Shown: positions 37,401 through 48,755 of the stretch, one piece after another
Layout of the letters: every line of letters starts with the position of its first letter
How positions within the stretch are numbered: position 1 is the stretch's first letter
NCBI GenBank assembly: GCA_031835245.1
Contig: JAVKOQ010000063.1
Location: 124,001 to 188,000 of the forward strand
From: Balamuthia mandrillaris
Lineage: Eukaryota > Discosea > Longamoebia > Balamuthiidae
Reading direction: 5' to 3'
Length of the DNA: 64,000 bases
The notes under the pieces: model-generated
The model's input: the letters and a program-made list of their open reading frames with translations, nothing else
Told to the model about the DNA's origin: nothing
Database searches by the model: none
Translations under genes and position numbers: made by a program

Positions 37401-40400
37401 GAAGGAAATACTCGCTATGGTAAATGTGCTCATTTTGGGGGTCCTCTACCCAAATCCACCAAGGCTCCACAGTACCATGGATTCGGTCGTTCCAATCAAA
37501 GTCAGGGGTGATGACTACGTTGGTTCGAAGAATGGTACGCGTGATAGGCTGCACGGACACGTCGAGGTCCAAGGTTGGGAACTGTCGCACCAAGCGCTTA
37601 ATTACAGGCCCCATCTTGGGAAAGCTGACCAAGGCTCCAATCTCACGTGGCTCCATATCATACAGGCGGTCGATGGTAAGCCTCTTGGCCTGCAACTTGA
37701 AGAGAACCTCGGGGGAGAGAACCTTGAATTGCTGCAGAGGGTGGGTCGTATCCCACATTTGCAGGTCCGTCATCTTACAGTAATCCAAGATGCGTTCAGC
37801 CAATCTTGTCCAGCCTTTTTGGAGCACGATCTCAAAGAGAGCACGCAGGATTCTGCCAACATTTTGGGTCACGTAGTTCAGATCGGAAACCAGAGCAAAG
37901 CCTTTCAGTTGAGCATGAGAAAGGAAGGCCTGGAACAACACGTTCACTTTGCCAAAGCTGGAGGTGATGCCTTCTCCTTTGACTGGAACCACACACGCTT
38001 CTTCCAAAAGGCTCTGCATCTCGTCCATTTCCTCCTCCCTGACCTTCATGTTCTCGAACTCAGAGGCATGGGAAAGCAGGTCCAGCAGATTCTCATCCGG
38101 CATGTTTGCATCCAGTGTTTCGTTGATAAGCTGCACAGTTTCGTGACGGAGGTAAAAATGACTGGCCATCCTACCAAGATGAGTGCTGTCAAGAGTTTTG
38201 GCCTGGAGGTGGAAGCGAGACATGCGAGAGGCATCCAAAACTTTGGCAGCACTGATGATGAGCTGCGCTCGGTACTGCTCCAGAAGAGGGTCTGTGGCTT
38301 TCTGTGCATAGGTAATGCCATAGGCCAGTGGATTTTTCAGCATTCGAACATACAAGTAAGTATAGCTGAGCCACTCGACAGCTTCATCCAGATTTGTGAC
38401 GGTGCCGGATACCACCTCAGCGTTGAGGTTGTCAGCGAGGTTTGAGATAAACTGACTTTCTATGGGCAGTTGATGGTTCATAAGGGAGAGGTAATGGGCC
38501 AGGTTGCTATGAGCAGTGATGATGATACCCTCTCCTGAGGTATCGTATTGGGGACGACCAGCTCGACCAAATATCTGCATGACGTCCAGCATGCCCAGTT
38601 CCACAAAGGAGCCCTTCTTGGAGTCGTAGAGCTGCGTTCCTTTGATGATGACGGTGTGCGCGGGCAAGTTCACACCCCAAGCAAGTGTAGCCGTGCACAC
38701 CAGCACTTTGATGAGACCTTGAGCAAAGAGTCGCTCCATAACGTTTCTGTCAGCTCGAAGCATGCCTGCGTGATGAATGCCGAACCCTTGCATGAACAGC
38801 TCCTTCATCTCCTTGTTTCTCGATCTGGCAATATCTCTCATGGCCATGTCGAATTTCGGATGAGCGGCATCTGGCTTGAATAATTCTGCCGTCTCATTCT
38901 CTCTGGCTATCTCGCAAATAAGTTGAGCAGTGTTGACGGTGCCGTTACGAGAGTGCACAAAGATCATAGCCTGTTGGCCACGACGTACAGTGTGCAAGGC
39001 TTTTTCGTAGGCTATCTGGTTCATGGCTTTCTTTTGTTTGACAACGTCATGAGGTTTTACGCCGATGAAGATTTGGTTCAATGGAACGGGTCGGTAGGCG
39101 TTGTTGAAGTGGAAGAGACCTGTCTGAGGATTCACTCGCAGGAAAACAGCCACATCCTCGTAGTTGGGAAGCGTGGCCGAAAGACCGACAATACGAATCA
39201 TGCTCTGCGTGCTCTCCACCTGGCGGAGGGTTCTCGCCACAAGAGTCTCTATGACGGGACCGCGCTCCTCGTGTAGAAGATGCACCTCGTCGATGATGAG
39301 CAAACGGACGATAGAAGCCAAGGCCATGTCGCTGGTCTTTCGGGTGATGACGTCCCACTTCTCAGGGGTAGTGACGATCATTTGGGTTTCCGCCAACTCC
39401 TTCTTAGTCAGCTGCATGTCTCCGGTAAGCTCTCGTACGATGACGCCAAGAGGCTTGAGGCGTTTTCCAAAATTTTCCACCATTTCCTGGGCTAAAGCCT
39501 TCATGGGAGCCACGTAAACGATCTTGAAGCCTTCTCGAAGCAAAATGCCATTCGTCATGTGAAGGCCGACCTCGTGGAGGATAGTCATCATTGCAACATT
39601 GGTCTTACCTGCTCCAGTTGGAGCACAAATGAGAAGATTCTCGTTGGAGCGATAGGCCGCCTGGAAGACCCTGGATTGGATGCGATTCAAGTGGGTGATA
39701 TTAGGAAACGCCACTCTGGCCCATTCGTCGAATTCTGTGATGGGAACCAGTTGCTCGGGATTCAAAGGAGGAATCTCGGGATAGGGTACAAAGACCTCCT
39801 CGTAGTCCTTCTCGTTCTTCCTTGTGCTGCCTTTGGGAAGCATGATCTTGGCTTGCATGCCAAAGGTGTTATCGCTGGTGGATCCCACGGGGAGAAGGTT
39901 TTCCAGCCCTGTGGCCGAGGCGTTTTGAGCCAGCTGTTCCTCTCTTTGTTTCTTGAGAGCGGCTGCTGTATCTTCCGTCCAACCGACTTTAGCCAGCCAT
40001 GTTCCTTGCCGAGAGTTAGAGAGCGTTGCCACGCGTCCGTCTGACTCGATAGGACCGTCCTTCGCTGCACGCCTCTTGTTCTTTCTGCCTTCCTTCCTTT
40101 GCAACTTCTGCAAAAACTTGTCTTGTTCAGAGGTGATGGTGATCTGACAGCCTATTGATGGACCGCTTGGCTGTTGCGCTGCTGCTGGCCCAGCTCCACC
40201 AGCTCGCGAGTTGTTGTAGACGGAAAGTATCTCAGAGCGCTTTTGGAGAAGAAGAGCTATGAATTCAAAACTTGTTTCTCCCAAAAGCTCAAAGAGTTGG
40301 CTTTGAAGTTGCAGGTCTGCAAGAGCTCTGTCGGAGAGAATACGCAGGACAGAGGCAGCAAGCTCTTTGACGGAAAGAGCTGTGGTAGCAATTTGTGCGT

Positions 40401-41167
40401 GTCTTTCGCACTGATTGTACAGCCAGTTCACGTCTATGCGTTCCAGTTCCACTCCCTCCCATCCTGTGTGAGAAGCACCGCCGAAGGGTGGTGACTTGGC
40501 CGATGGAGCAGCAGCGATGGTTGGAGCACGAGTGGCGGCGGGGGCAGCCTTTGATTTCTTTTGTTTCCTGCGAGCAATTCGCTCTTCATCAAGCACGTCC
40601 ACCTCTAGCAAAAAGTCTGAGTCAAGATTGAACTTGAAGTCAGCTCCGAATTCAGTTTCCATATCTCCATCCTCAGCACCGCTTGGCTCTTCCTCAATGC
40701 CACCATTGGTCTCAGACGCTGCTACCTCTACTTCTCCTTTCCAGGCATGCAATTGGTTCACTGACTCGAGCACTCGAGAGTACAACGCTGCAGGGACATG
40801 TCCCACCTCTTCCTTTAACTTGTTCCTGGAGAAAAGCTTCAATAAGAAGAACAAGCGAGAAGAAACAGAAGCAGAAGAGAGAGAAAGAGAGAGAGCAAGA
40901 ACAAGAAGAACAAGAACAAGAACAAGAACAAGAACAAGAACAAGAACAAGAACAAGAACAAGAACAAGAACAAGAACAAGAACAAGAACAAGAACAAGAA
41001 GAAGAAGAAGAAGAGGAACAAGAAGAAAAGAAGAAGAAGAGGAACAAGAAGAAGAAGAAGAAGAAGAAGAAGAAGAAGAAGAAGAACAAGAACAAGAACA
41101 AGAACAGAAGAAGAACAAGAACAAGAACAAGAACAAGAACAAGAACAAGCAAGAACAAACAAGAACA

Positions 41168-41207
<40 letters not shown>

Positions 41208-41743
41208 ATAAAACAACATAAGACATAAGACAATAAAACAAGCAACAACAAGAAGAGGAGAGGCTTACTTCTTTATAGAGTCCGCTTCATGGGTACTGAG
41301 CGTTTTGTAAACAAAGAGGGCCGTGCTGTGGAGCGCCTCAGAAGGAACCTCTTCGCCCAAAATCTCTTGCACCTGTTTCAGGAATGCTTGGTACTTTGGT
41401 CTCATCTCTTTGGTCTTGGCCTCCAGCGCTGGTTCCAGCCTTCTCGTAGTTTGCGGCGGTTCAAAGTAGTCCCATGTCAAACCAACAGAGTTTTGATCCA
41501 ATCCGCTCTTCCTGTGTTTTTTTTTTGGAATACAAAAGAGCAGTTAGCTTAAGCTACAACACTCGCTGTTGTTAAGTGTTTAACGTTGAAGCGTCTTAGC
41601 TACCGTAAAGGTCTCTGTCTCTTGAAGACTTGGGCTCGTTTCTGCAGTTCTTGATCGATGCTGAAGTTTCTCTCTTGTTGAGGTGAAAAGTGAGCCCGCA
41701 GCAGGCTGCTAAGGCGACCAGGCAAGTAGCCCGCAGAAGCCAT
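34416..41743 (-). CDS. ASCC3: ASCC3 / Slh1-type tandem Ski2-like helicase
   Basis: Two-cassette 3'-5' helicase of the ASC-1/RQC-trigger complex, which splits collided ribosomes and, in animals, unwinds DNA for alkylation repair. About 2,200 residues. N-terminus MASAGYLPGRLSSLLRAHF from ATG 41743, then a helical region interrupted by a ~430-bp repeat-filled intron. Cassette 1: LICAPTGAGKTNVAMM, VAPMKALAQEM, TTPEKWDVITRK, IDEVHLLHEERG, GLSATLPNYEDVA, winged-helix and Sec63 domain. Cassette 2: LLGAPTGSGKTVAAE, TTPEKWDGISRN, IDEVHLLGADRG, QMMGRAGRPQYD and a second Sec63 domain. Both Walker A and DEVH boxes are intact. RQVESTQSMIRI and LKPLGVIVRELTGDMQL favour ASCC3 over the splicing helicase Brr2. 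Ends in a poly-acidic tail (DEEDQDAEVEFEEEEEV). Confidence 0.95.
35251..35274. repeat. (GA)n microsatellite in ASCC3 intron
   Basis: CT on the transcribed strand in a short C-terminal intron, upstream of the acceptor. Confidence 0.85.
40890..41201. repeat. Large (GAACAA)n / (GAA)n / (GA)n compound array filling an ASCC3 intron
   Basis: About 300 bp made almost wholly of GAACAA hexamers, GAA triplets and a terminal GA run, all in one intron (about 40835-41262). It has no stop codon in any pyrimidine-sense frame, so it masquerades as coding sequence. Confidence 0.95.
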
Positions 41744-41865
41744 TTTGTCACACTACCACCTTCTTTCCTAGCTACTGAGCCAGGTTCAGCGTTTTCCTCC
41801 CCTGCCCCCTCCCGTTCCTTTCTTTTTCTCCTTTTCACTTCTTTCACCAAAAAATCATTTACAAG

Positions 41866-41914
41866 TGTCGACACATTCTAATGGCGACACATTCTTCGCA
41901 TGCTATTGTCGACA
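41866..41914. promoter_or_regulatory. Two TGTCGACA palindromes upstream of ASCC3
   Basis: TGTCGACA at 41866-41873 (within GTGTCGACAC) and 41907-41914, about 125-170 bp upstream of the ASCC3 ATG. The surrounding spacer 41744-42146 otherwise holds CT-rich sequence and no gene. Confidence 0.45.
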
Positions 41915-42146
41915 TCTGTTCGCCCTCTTTCTCCCTCTCCTCTCTCTCACTCTCTCACTCTCTGTCGCTTTCTCTCTCACACTCTCTGCCCTCACTCCCT
42001 CTTCTCGATCGTCCAGTGGGAAAATAACGTTTCCTTCTTTCCACTGCTTAGGCCTTTTTTGCTATAATGCTCACTGATTTATCTATTTTTTTTTCTTTGG
42101 TGCGGAAGAAACAAGGGTAGGGGGAGAGGGGAACAAAATGAATTGT

Positions 42147-44023
42147 CTACAAGGTCTCGATGGTGACGGGTCCCATGATGGAAACGCCACCACCCCGGCG
42201 AGAGTATCTGCTGGATCGCGTGGAAGAGCCCAGCTCCTCGTCCTCATAGTGAGTGTCAAAGTCTTTGCGGTCGTCCTCATCATCAGAGTCGGAGAGCTCT
42301 GCCTCATGTGCTATTCTTCGGTCACGGTCCAGTTCTGTTTATCGTAATAAGTTAACAATAGAAGCACAAAGAGAGATAGAAAGCGAAAGCGTACCACTAT
42401 TTCTTTCGTCTGGGTTCTCGTCATCCTCATCGTCTGACTCAAAATAGGTGTCAGGAGGTACCTCCGTCATGGCCACGCCAGGTGCTCCTTGTATGTTACG
42501 CAAGTTGTCGATGAGGCGAATCCTATGTAGTGCAAGGAAAGTGCGCAAGTCAGAGGAGTCAAAAAAAACATCCCAGAAAAAAAGCATAAGGTACGCACTT
42601 CATCTTTTCCAGATACTTGGGGTCGTTGAGGTTCTCCATGTTGGAAGGTGTGATGTGAAGACGAAAGTCGGGTCCGTAGTATTCCAAATAATCGTTAAAC
42701 GGAAGCTCTGGTGAGGTGAAGACCGCGGTCAGGATCTATAACACAACAGAGAGAGAGAGAGAGAGAAGCGATGTACCATCAGAGATGTCAGACTTCAGCA
42801 GCAAAGAGGTTTCGTAGGACCAACAGCGAGCAACGTTGCGGATAGTGTAACCACCACCACCAAGCACCAACAACGGTACTCCAAAGCTCTGTACAAACTC
42901 AACGCATTCGCCGTGGCCCTTGAGAGATAGGTTGAAGCAGCCAAGCCTATCACCAGACAGGGAGTCAGCGCCGCATTGGAGGACCACAGCGCCAGGTTGG
43001 TACCAGTCCATCACCTTCTGAATGATCGGCTTGAATATGTCGTTGTAGCTCTGATCGTCTATTCCGTCTCTCAATGGGAAGTTGATAGAGTAGTTCTTGC
43101 CTTTACCAGCTCCTATGTCCTGTGGCGAAATAAAGAAAAAGATGGTTTGAGAAACAAAAGTGAGAGAAACAAAGAAAGAAAGAAAAACTAGAACATACTC
43201 TAATGTCGCCAGTGCCTGGGAAATATTCCCCGAATTTGTGGAAGGAGACCGTCATGACGCGGTCAGTCGTGTAGAAGGCCTCCTCCACGCCGTCTCCATG
43301 ATGGATATCAATGTCTATGTACAACACACGGGAGTGGTACTTGAGCAGCTCCAAGATTCCCAGCACAATGTCGTTGATGTAGCAAAAGCCAGAGGCCTCC
43401 GACTTTTTGGCGTGGTGGAGACCACCAGCCCAGTTGATGGCAATGTCAGCCTCTCCGTGGTTAAGCTTTATGGCACCGCCTATGGAACCGCCGGCTGAGA
43501 TCTGACAAAACTGGTACATGCCATCAAAGACCGGACAATCCTCTCCTACGTTAACTGTTTTTTATGTTCCAATTTTTAAAGATTAATTTTTTAAAAAAAG
43601 GTGAGAAAGAGGACAGAAACGAGAATCGATGAAGATGACAAAGAATAGAATCTTTTTTGCGTACGTACATCTTTGCAATTGCTTGGCGTGATCGTTCATG
43701 TTGTCCGGAGTGATGAGGCGCAAAAACTTTACATAATCTTCAGAGTGAAAACTTGTCATCTCCACTTTTGTCGCCTTGCGTGGTCGCTGCAAAGGTGGTG
43801 ATTTGTGGTGATTAGAACAAAGGGCAGGTTTGGCACCAAAGGAAGTAAGAAAAAAGCAAAGAGGCTCACTACGTACGTAGATCTGCATTTTCTTGTAGAG
43901 GCCATAGTTAAGCAACAAGTTGTGGGTCATCCTTATGCGGTGCGGCTTCATGGGATGCCCCGTGCCGTAGTAGTAGTTGCCCACATCGCTATCATAAAAG
44001 TAACAGACGCGCTGCTTGCTCAT
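42147..44023 (-). CDS. Class I histone deacetylase (RPD3/HDAC1-like)
   Basis: Zinc-dependent lysine deacetylase of nuclear corepressor complexes. Exons from ATG 44023: [95 protein letters not shown] (His-His pair), [17 protein letters not shown] (zinc-binding Asp/His), [31 protein letters not shown] (zinc-binding Asp), [15 protein letters not shown] (catalytic Tyr), and the HDAC1/2 signature [19 protein letters not shown]. All catalytic residues are present. The C-terminal tail is acidic ([23 protein letters not shown]) then Ser/Arg-rich, as in HDAC1/2 tails that carry CK2 sites. Seven or so introns. A (TG)n tract just upstream (44053-44091) lies in the 5' UTR or promoter. Confidence 0.96.
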
Positions 44024-44051
44024 TTCCTTGCTCTGTCGGCCACGTGCTGGT

Positions 44052-44052
<1 letters not shown>

Positions 44053-44091
<39 letters not shown>
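44053..44091. repeat. (TG)n microsatellite at the HDAC 5' end
   Basis: About 19 TG units on plus, CA on the HDAC sense strand, 30 bp upstream of its ATG. Confidence 0.95.
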
Positions 44092-44094
<3 letters not shown>

Positions 44095-44181
44095 TTTGGG
44101 GTAGTGCGGTGAAAGAGTGCCGTTGTTGTTTTCTTTTTTTCTTTCTCTTTTTTTTTTGCGACGTTTTCTTGGGTGTTATTT

Positions 44182-44268
44182 TGTCGACATCTGAGGAGCA
44201 GCTGTAAAGGCTATCGAGGGTTCGCTCTTTTGTTTTCGTGACGACATGGTGCTCTCTTGTTGTCGACA
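44182..44268. promoter_or_regulatory. Bidirectional promoter with two TGTCGACA palindromes
   Basis: TGTCGACA at 44182-44189 and 44261-44268 between the HDAC start (44023) and the divergent plus-strand gene (ATG 44238 or 44277). Confidence 0.45.
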
Positions 44269-45164
44269 AGGAGGAGATGAACGAGCAAGAAGAGGAGAGC
44301 AACAAGGCTGACCCCGAGGCGGGCTCTCCTTCGGCCCCGCTGTTGGAACGGCGATTCCTTGCCGAGCTCGGTTTCACTGAGGTGGACCTACAAGAGGCCT
44401 TGGTGCAGGAAGTGTTGCGCACTTTGGTGGTGAGACTGCAGGACTTTTCCAACTTTCCAGCTGGGAGGACTTTCAAGGAAGATGATAGGAGAGCCTTTGC
44501 CCAGTCTGTACTGGAGCTCCTTGCCCAATGTTTGCCTCTTCTGGAAGGCTCTGACTACGCACTGCGCCAGTCCTCTGTTGCTGTCGAAAAGACTCTTGAG
44601 CTTGTGGAGGGCCTCGTTCTGTGGTCCTGTCGACATTGGCCGGAAGCTTTATTGCTGCCTCTGCCCACAACAAAAGGAGAGAATGGCTCTGCCTCCAAGA
44701 ACTTCTTTCATACTCTCCGTAAGCCCACCGCCATACGTTTGAGCAGATCGGGAGGAGGCATCCACAAGGCTAAACCCTTGTATCATTATTTTTCTCAGGA
44801 GTGCAGGCATGCTCTCTGGAGTACCTTCCACCAACTCTTTCTCTCTGAGGCAATCTCTCTCTCTCTCTCTCTCTCCATGTATGAGCAGCGTACTCAACTT
44901 TTTTTTGTGCTACGATAGGTGGTGTATGAGGTGGTAGAATGGCTGTGCAAAGCGGAAGAGGACCCCCAGAAAGCCGGTCTAAAAACCCCAGAAAAGGACT
45001 TGGTGGAGGAGGTCAAAGCGGTGGCATCCGCGGATGAGCTCCTCTTCCGAGAGGCCATGAGAGTGTGGGGGATCATACTCGCTCGTTCAGGGAACCAGCG
45101 CCTCGCTACCTTCATGCTGGATGTGGTCCACCATCGCCGCCTCCACCGCAGCCATCTTGTGTAA
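44238..45164 (+). CDS. Unrecognised helical protein
   Basis: Open frame from ATG 44238; the in-frame ATG at 44277, after the palindrome, is an alternative start. The N-terminus is acidic. It then reads helical, HEAT/ARM-like segments ([52 protein letters not shown]), an intron-like stretch at about 44718-44800, FHQLFLSEA, a CT-repeat intron (44851-44876) and [39 protein letters not shown] ending at 45164. The phase across the first possible intron does not close cleanly, so the middle is uncertain. A second frame over 45065-45409 reads [20 protein letters not shown] and a Lys-rich end, and may be the true C-terminus after a missed splice. No family recognised. Confidence 0.5.
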
Positions 45165-45582
45165 CAACCCCTCGCTTTAGGCAAAATAAGAGTGGCCAGG
45201 CTACTCCTCGCTGCCGCGATCTCTTCTGCCTAAAAGAATGCGAATGGAAGCAGTTGGCGAAGAAAGGCAAGCCAAGTAACTCAGGGCACAGACAAGGAGC
45301 TCCTGCACCGACACAAAACAGCCTGCCGGAGTTGTTCGGCAAAGCAGAAAAGTTGCAGGGGAAAAAGATGGGGAGAGGCGTTGCAACAAAGCGGCTGAAA
45401 TATATATAACTCCTTCCAAGAGACTGTTTTTACCCAACGAAAAAAACAAAAAAACACAAACAAAACAACAAATAAAAGGAGAACGTAGTAGCCGCTACGC
45501 ATTGACCTGGGTGATAGAGAGTGCTGTATTATTCTTGGTTGCTTATTGCTTTGTTGGTAGGTGCTGTAGTTGCCGTTCTAAT
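45165..45582. other. Convergent spacer between the unknown gene and SAR1
   Basis: Holds the alternative plus-strand frame to 45409 described with the neighbouring gene, then A-rich sequence. Nothing else supported. Confidence 0.4.
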
Positions 45583-46594
45583 TTAAAGATAGTTGGAAAG
45601 CCAGCGGAAGCCTGATGGTGTAATGCAAGAAAGGGGGAATGAGCATTGGGAAGAGAAACAGGGAAGAGAGAGGGGGGGGGAGATGCATGGGGAAAGGATG
45701 TGTGAACCTTCGCCATAGCCTGCACGCTTCACAACGGAGCACATAAACACCTCAATAGGACGAACTCCGTCAAGGGTGGTCTTCGACTGAGTAGAGAGAA
45801 ATAAAGAAAGAGTCATTCAGTTTTTTTAATGCTTTGCACGTAGTGAGAGAGGGGAGAAAAAAAACACACGAACCTTGCCAGTGGTTTGTTGCAGACAAAA
45901 AACGCTTCTGATCTCTTGCTCAGAGGCAGCTTGAGGAACGTCGATCTTGTTTCCCAAGATCAGGAAAGGTACTGTCTTGAGCTCCTCGCAGGAAAGGAGA
46001 GACTGTTCAAAAAAAGTATTAAGAGGTTGCTCGTTGCAAGCAGCGAAAGGGGAAAGAATGAAGAGGGAAAATGAGGTAGTGTACATCAAGCTCCTGCTTG
46101 GATTCAGGGAAACGGTCACGATCCACGCAGTCAATGAGGTACACGATGGCGTCCACATCAGCGTAGTAGTCTTTCCAGACACGACGAGCAGTCTGATGGC
46201 CGCCAAGATCGTAGGTGCGGAATCGGATGTTGCCCAAGCTCAACTCCTCCATGGCTGATGAGAAAAGTGGCAAGATTAACGCTCGCACAAAAATAAAAAG
46301 GGAAGGGAGAAGAACAAGGGAGTAGGGATAAATGATTACTTGGATGGAAAGTGGGGTAGTGCACTGCAAGCCTATCATCTTTGAGCATGTGTAGGAGGGT
46401 CGTCTTGCCAGCATTGTCAAGGCCCAAAAAAAGGATTTTGGCGTTCTTGTGGTACAATCCTGCGCGCAAGAAAGAAAACGGGGTATGAGGAAAAGTGTTC
46501 CTAGGAAGAAAAAAAAAGACACAGAAAGATTTAAAAAGGAGTGCAAGGTACCGAGGAAGCTCAACACATTCCAAAACCAATCAAAGATCATCAT
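45583..46594 (-). CDS. SAR1: SAR1 small GTPase (COPII)
   Basis: Small GTPase that starts COPII coat assembly at ER exit sites. Exons from ATG 46594: [15 protein letters not shown] amphipathic N-terminal helix (no myristoylated Gly2, unlike ARF), [20 protein letters not shown] (P-loop), [38 protein letters not shown] (switch II DxGGH), [40 protein letters not shown] (NKxD), [20 protein letters not shown], and a last exon RWLSNYL to the stop at 45583. The His of GGH (catalytic in SAR1), MLKDDR and GYGEGF are diagnostic. Six exons. Divergent from TTC4. Confidence 0.96.
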
Positions 46595-47139
46595 CTTCGC
46601 TGAGGGTGGTCAGAAACAAAAAAATAAAAACAAAATAAATAAAAGTATTTATAAGTGTGGCAGTTCAAGCCCTTTCTTCACGTTCGCAGCAACAGCCTTT
46701 GAAGTGTAGGGAAAATCAATCAGAAGAAGGTGTTAAACGAAAAAAAAATCAAATGTTGTTTGTTTTAATTCTTCTCCCTCAGCTACGGTACCTCGTTCGA
46801 ATGCGCTTCTTTTTCAACCCCCCAATTTTTTTTCTTTGCCCAAAGTTTTTTTTGTTTTCTTTCGAATATTTCGCATTTTTTTAGCGTGTTGCTGTCCCAT
46901 CTCCCCTCAAATCTATCGTGGATTTAAACTGAAAAATGTCCAAATATCGCTTTGCGGTGACGTCATCTGCGGATTTCGGTCGGGTAGTGACGTGGCGACC
47001 GACCTGAGGAGCACTAAAAGATCTTTCCCGATGCCTACGCGAGTTTTAGATCATTGCAACGCAAGCAGAAAACAACGAGAAGCGGAGAGACTCGCGCTGT
47101 GCGGCTGGCGCCAAACCATCCCCGCCCAACGAAACGCAA
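46595..47139. promoter_or_regulatory. Bidirectional promoter region of SAR1 and TTC4, with CRE-like site
   Basis: TGACGTCA at 46958-46965 followed by a second TGACGT at about 46988. The remainder is A/T-rich near SAR1 and GC-richer toward TTC4, and no gene is supported. Confidence 0.4.
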
Positions 47140-47780
47140 ATGCAAGGGGGCTCGTCGGAAATGGTGGAAGACTGGGAGTCGCCCTTGTTTATGACGGCCG
47201 TGCCATCGGAGGATCATCCGGAGGCGGACACCATCGCCGCTTTGCAGCACCTCATCTACGAGGATGAAACTCCCGAGACCATCGCTGAGAACTACAAACA
47301 ACAGGTACGATGTTTGGTTGTTGTTCGTCATGAAACCGCTTCTTCTTCGCAGTCAAAGAGCGCTTTTGGGCTTTGTCGTTATTGACCCTCCGGGGGACTT
47401 CTCTCCGTTACTGCAGGGCAATGAAGTGCTGAAACAAGGAGCGAAATTCTACCGTGATGCCATCAAATGCTATACCATGGCGCTGGAACAAAACTCGCCC
47501 AACCAAAAGAACAACTCTATTTACTACTCCAACCGGGCACACGTTCACCTCTTATTGCGTATGTGGACCAGCAGCATGCTACTCTTCTTTTTCTCTTTCG
47601 TTTCTCACACACTTGTAACAACCAAAAGGGAACTACGGACATGCTCTTGAGGACAGTGAGAACGCCATCAAGCTGGACGAGAGCAACGTTAAGGCATACT
47701 ACAGAGGTGCCAGAGCATGCCTTGCCACCGGTCGTTTGGACCTTGGCTTCAAGTTGTGCGCTGATGGTCTTACTGTACGT

Positions 47781-47824
<44 letters not shown>

Positions 47825-48654
47825 CCCTCCTCCATTTCGCTACATGTATGCACTTTTCACTGGTCTCACTTGTCTCTCCTCTTCTTGCTGTTCTTTATCC
47901 CTTCGCTATTCTTTTCTTGCTCCACTTCCCTCTTCTCTGCTTCTTTTTTGTTCTCTCATCCTCTTCTCTTGTTCTGTGTTCTCTCGTTATCTCCTCTACT
48001 TGTTATGTACCCAAGAAAGACCCAGAGAACGCCGGCCTAAAGCAAATACAAGAGAACCTACAAAAGGAGTTCAACAAAAAGGAAGAACAAGCCAAGGCAG
48101 AGTGTGTTGTGGGTGAGGAGAAACAAAGAAAGAAGCGAGAGCTCCAGGCGGCGCTCTCTCAACGGGGCATAAAGATGGGCCAGGCTGCATTCGCCTCGCA
48201 GGGAGGTCAGTTCGCGGTGGGAGCAGAAGACGCCCTCGGCAAGCCTGGCACTCGGCCTTGGTTGGATGATAAGGAAGGGACGTTGCACTGGCCGGTGCTC
48301 TTTCTCTACCCTCAACATCAACAATCGGACATGATTCAAGACTTTAACGAGAACGATCGCTTTGTGGATCATTTGCAAGTCATGTTCCCTGAGAGGCGGT
48401 GTTGTGCCTGGGATGTCAATGGCGAGTACGTGTGGGATGAGCTCTGTGTCTACTTTGAGACCAACTGGACGACGCCGCTTGGCCAACCGGTCGATAGCGT
48501 GAACTATGCACGGCGGCAGAAAGTAAAGCTAGATCCATCGCTGACGCTGCAGGAGGCCCTCGCCCATAAGGACTACTTGGTACCTGGCTTCCCTGTCTTC
48601 CACGTTGTTCCTCCCGCCTTTGAATCCGAATTCCTGAACATGGAACTCGCTTGA
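47140..48654 (+). CDS. TTC4: TTC4/Cns1-like TPR co-chaperone
   Basis: Hsp90/Hsp70-binding TPR protein. ATG 47140: MQGGSSEMVEDWESPLFM, then EDHPEADTIAALQHLIYE and three TPR motifs over exons 2-4: GNEVLKQGAKFYRDAIKCY, NNSIYYSNRAHVHLLL, GNYGHALEDSENAIKLDESN, VKAYYRGARACLATGRLDLG. After a Lys/Glu-rich helix comes the family-specific wheel domain: WPVLFLYPQHQQSDMIQDF, YVWDELCVYFETN, YLVPGFPVFHVVPP, ending FLNMELA. Order and C-terminal domain are those of TTC4/Cns1. The third intron is a long pyrimidine tract with (CT)n at 47783-47822. Confidence 0.92.
47783..47822. repeat. (CT)n microsatellite in TTC4 intron
   Basis: CT on the sense strand just after the donor side of the third TTC4 intron, followed by ~190 bp of T/C-rich sequence. 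A second CT tract (48669-48692) lies in the 3' spacer. Confidence 0.95.
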
Positions 48655-48755
48655 AAGAACCCCGCATTTCTCTCTCTCTCTCTCTCTCTCTCAGCCAGGC
48701 AACACATACAGCAACAAGCAACACTTGTTGAAATAGAGGAGAAGCAGACCCACAT

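Noticed and set aside
37009-38445. Long plus-strand open frame (478 codons) opposite ASCC3
   Set aside because: It is the antisense shadow of conserved helicase exons, and its peptide has no recognisable domain.
40496-41251. Gln/Glu/Arg-Thr repeat or Val-Leu repeat proteins on both strands
   Set aside because: They come from the GAACAA/GAA intron array. The minus-strand frame merely reads through because the array lacks stops.
45313-45345. PIP-box-like QNSLPELF in the alternative frame of the unknown gene
   Set aside because: The two aromatic residues of a PCNA-binding box are not both present, and the frame itself is uncertain.
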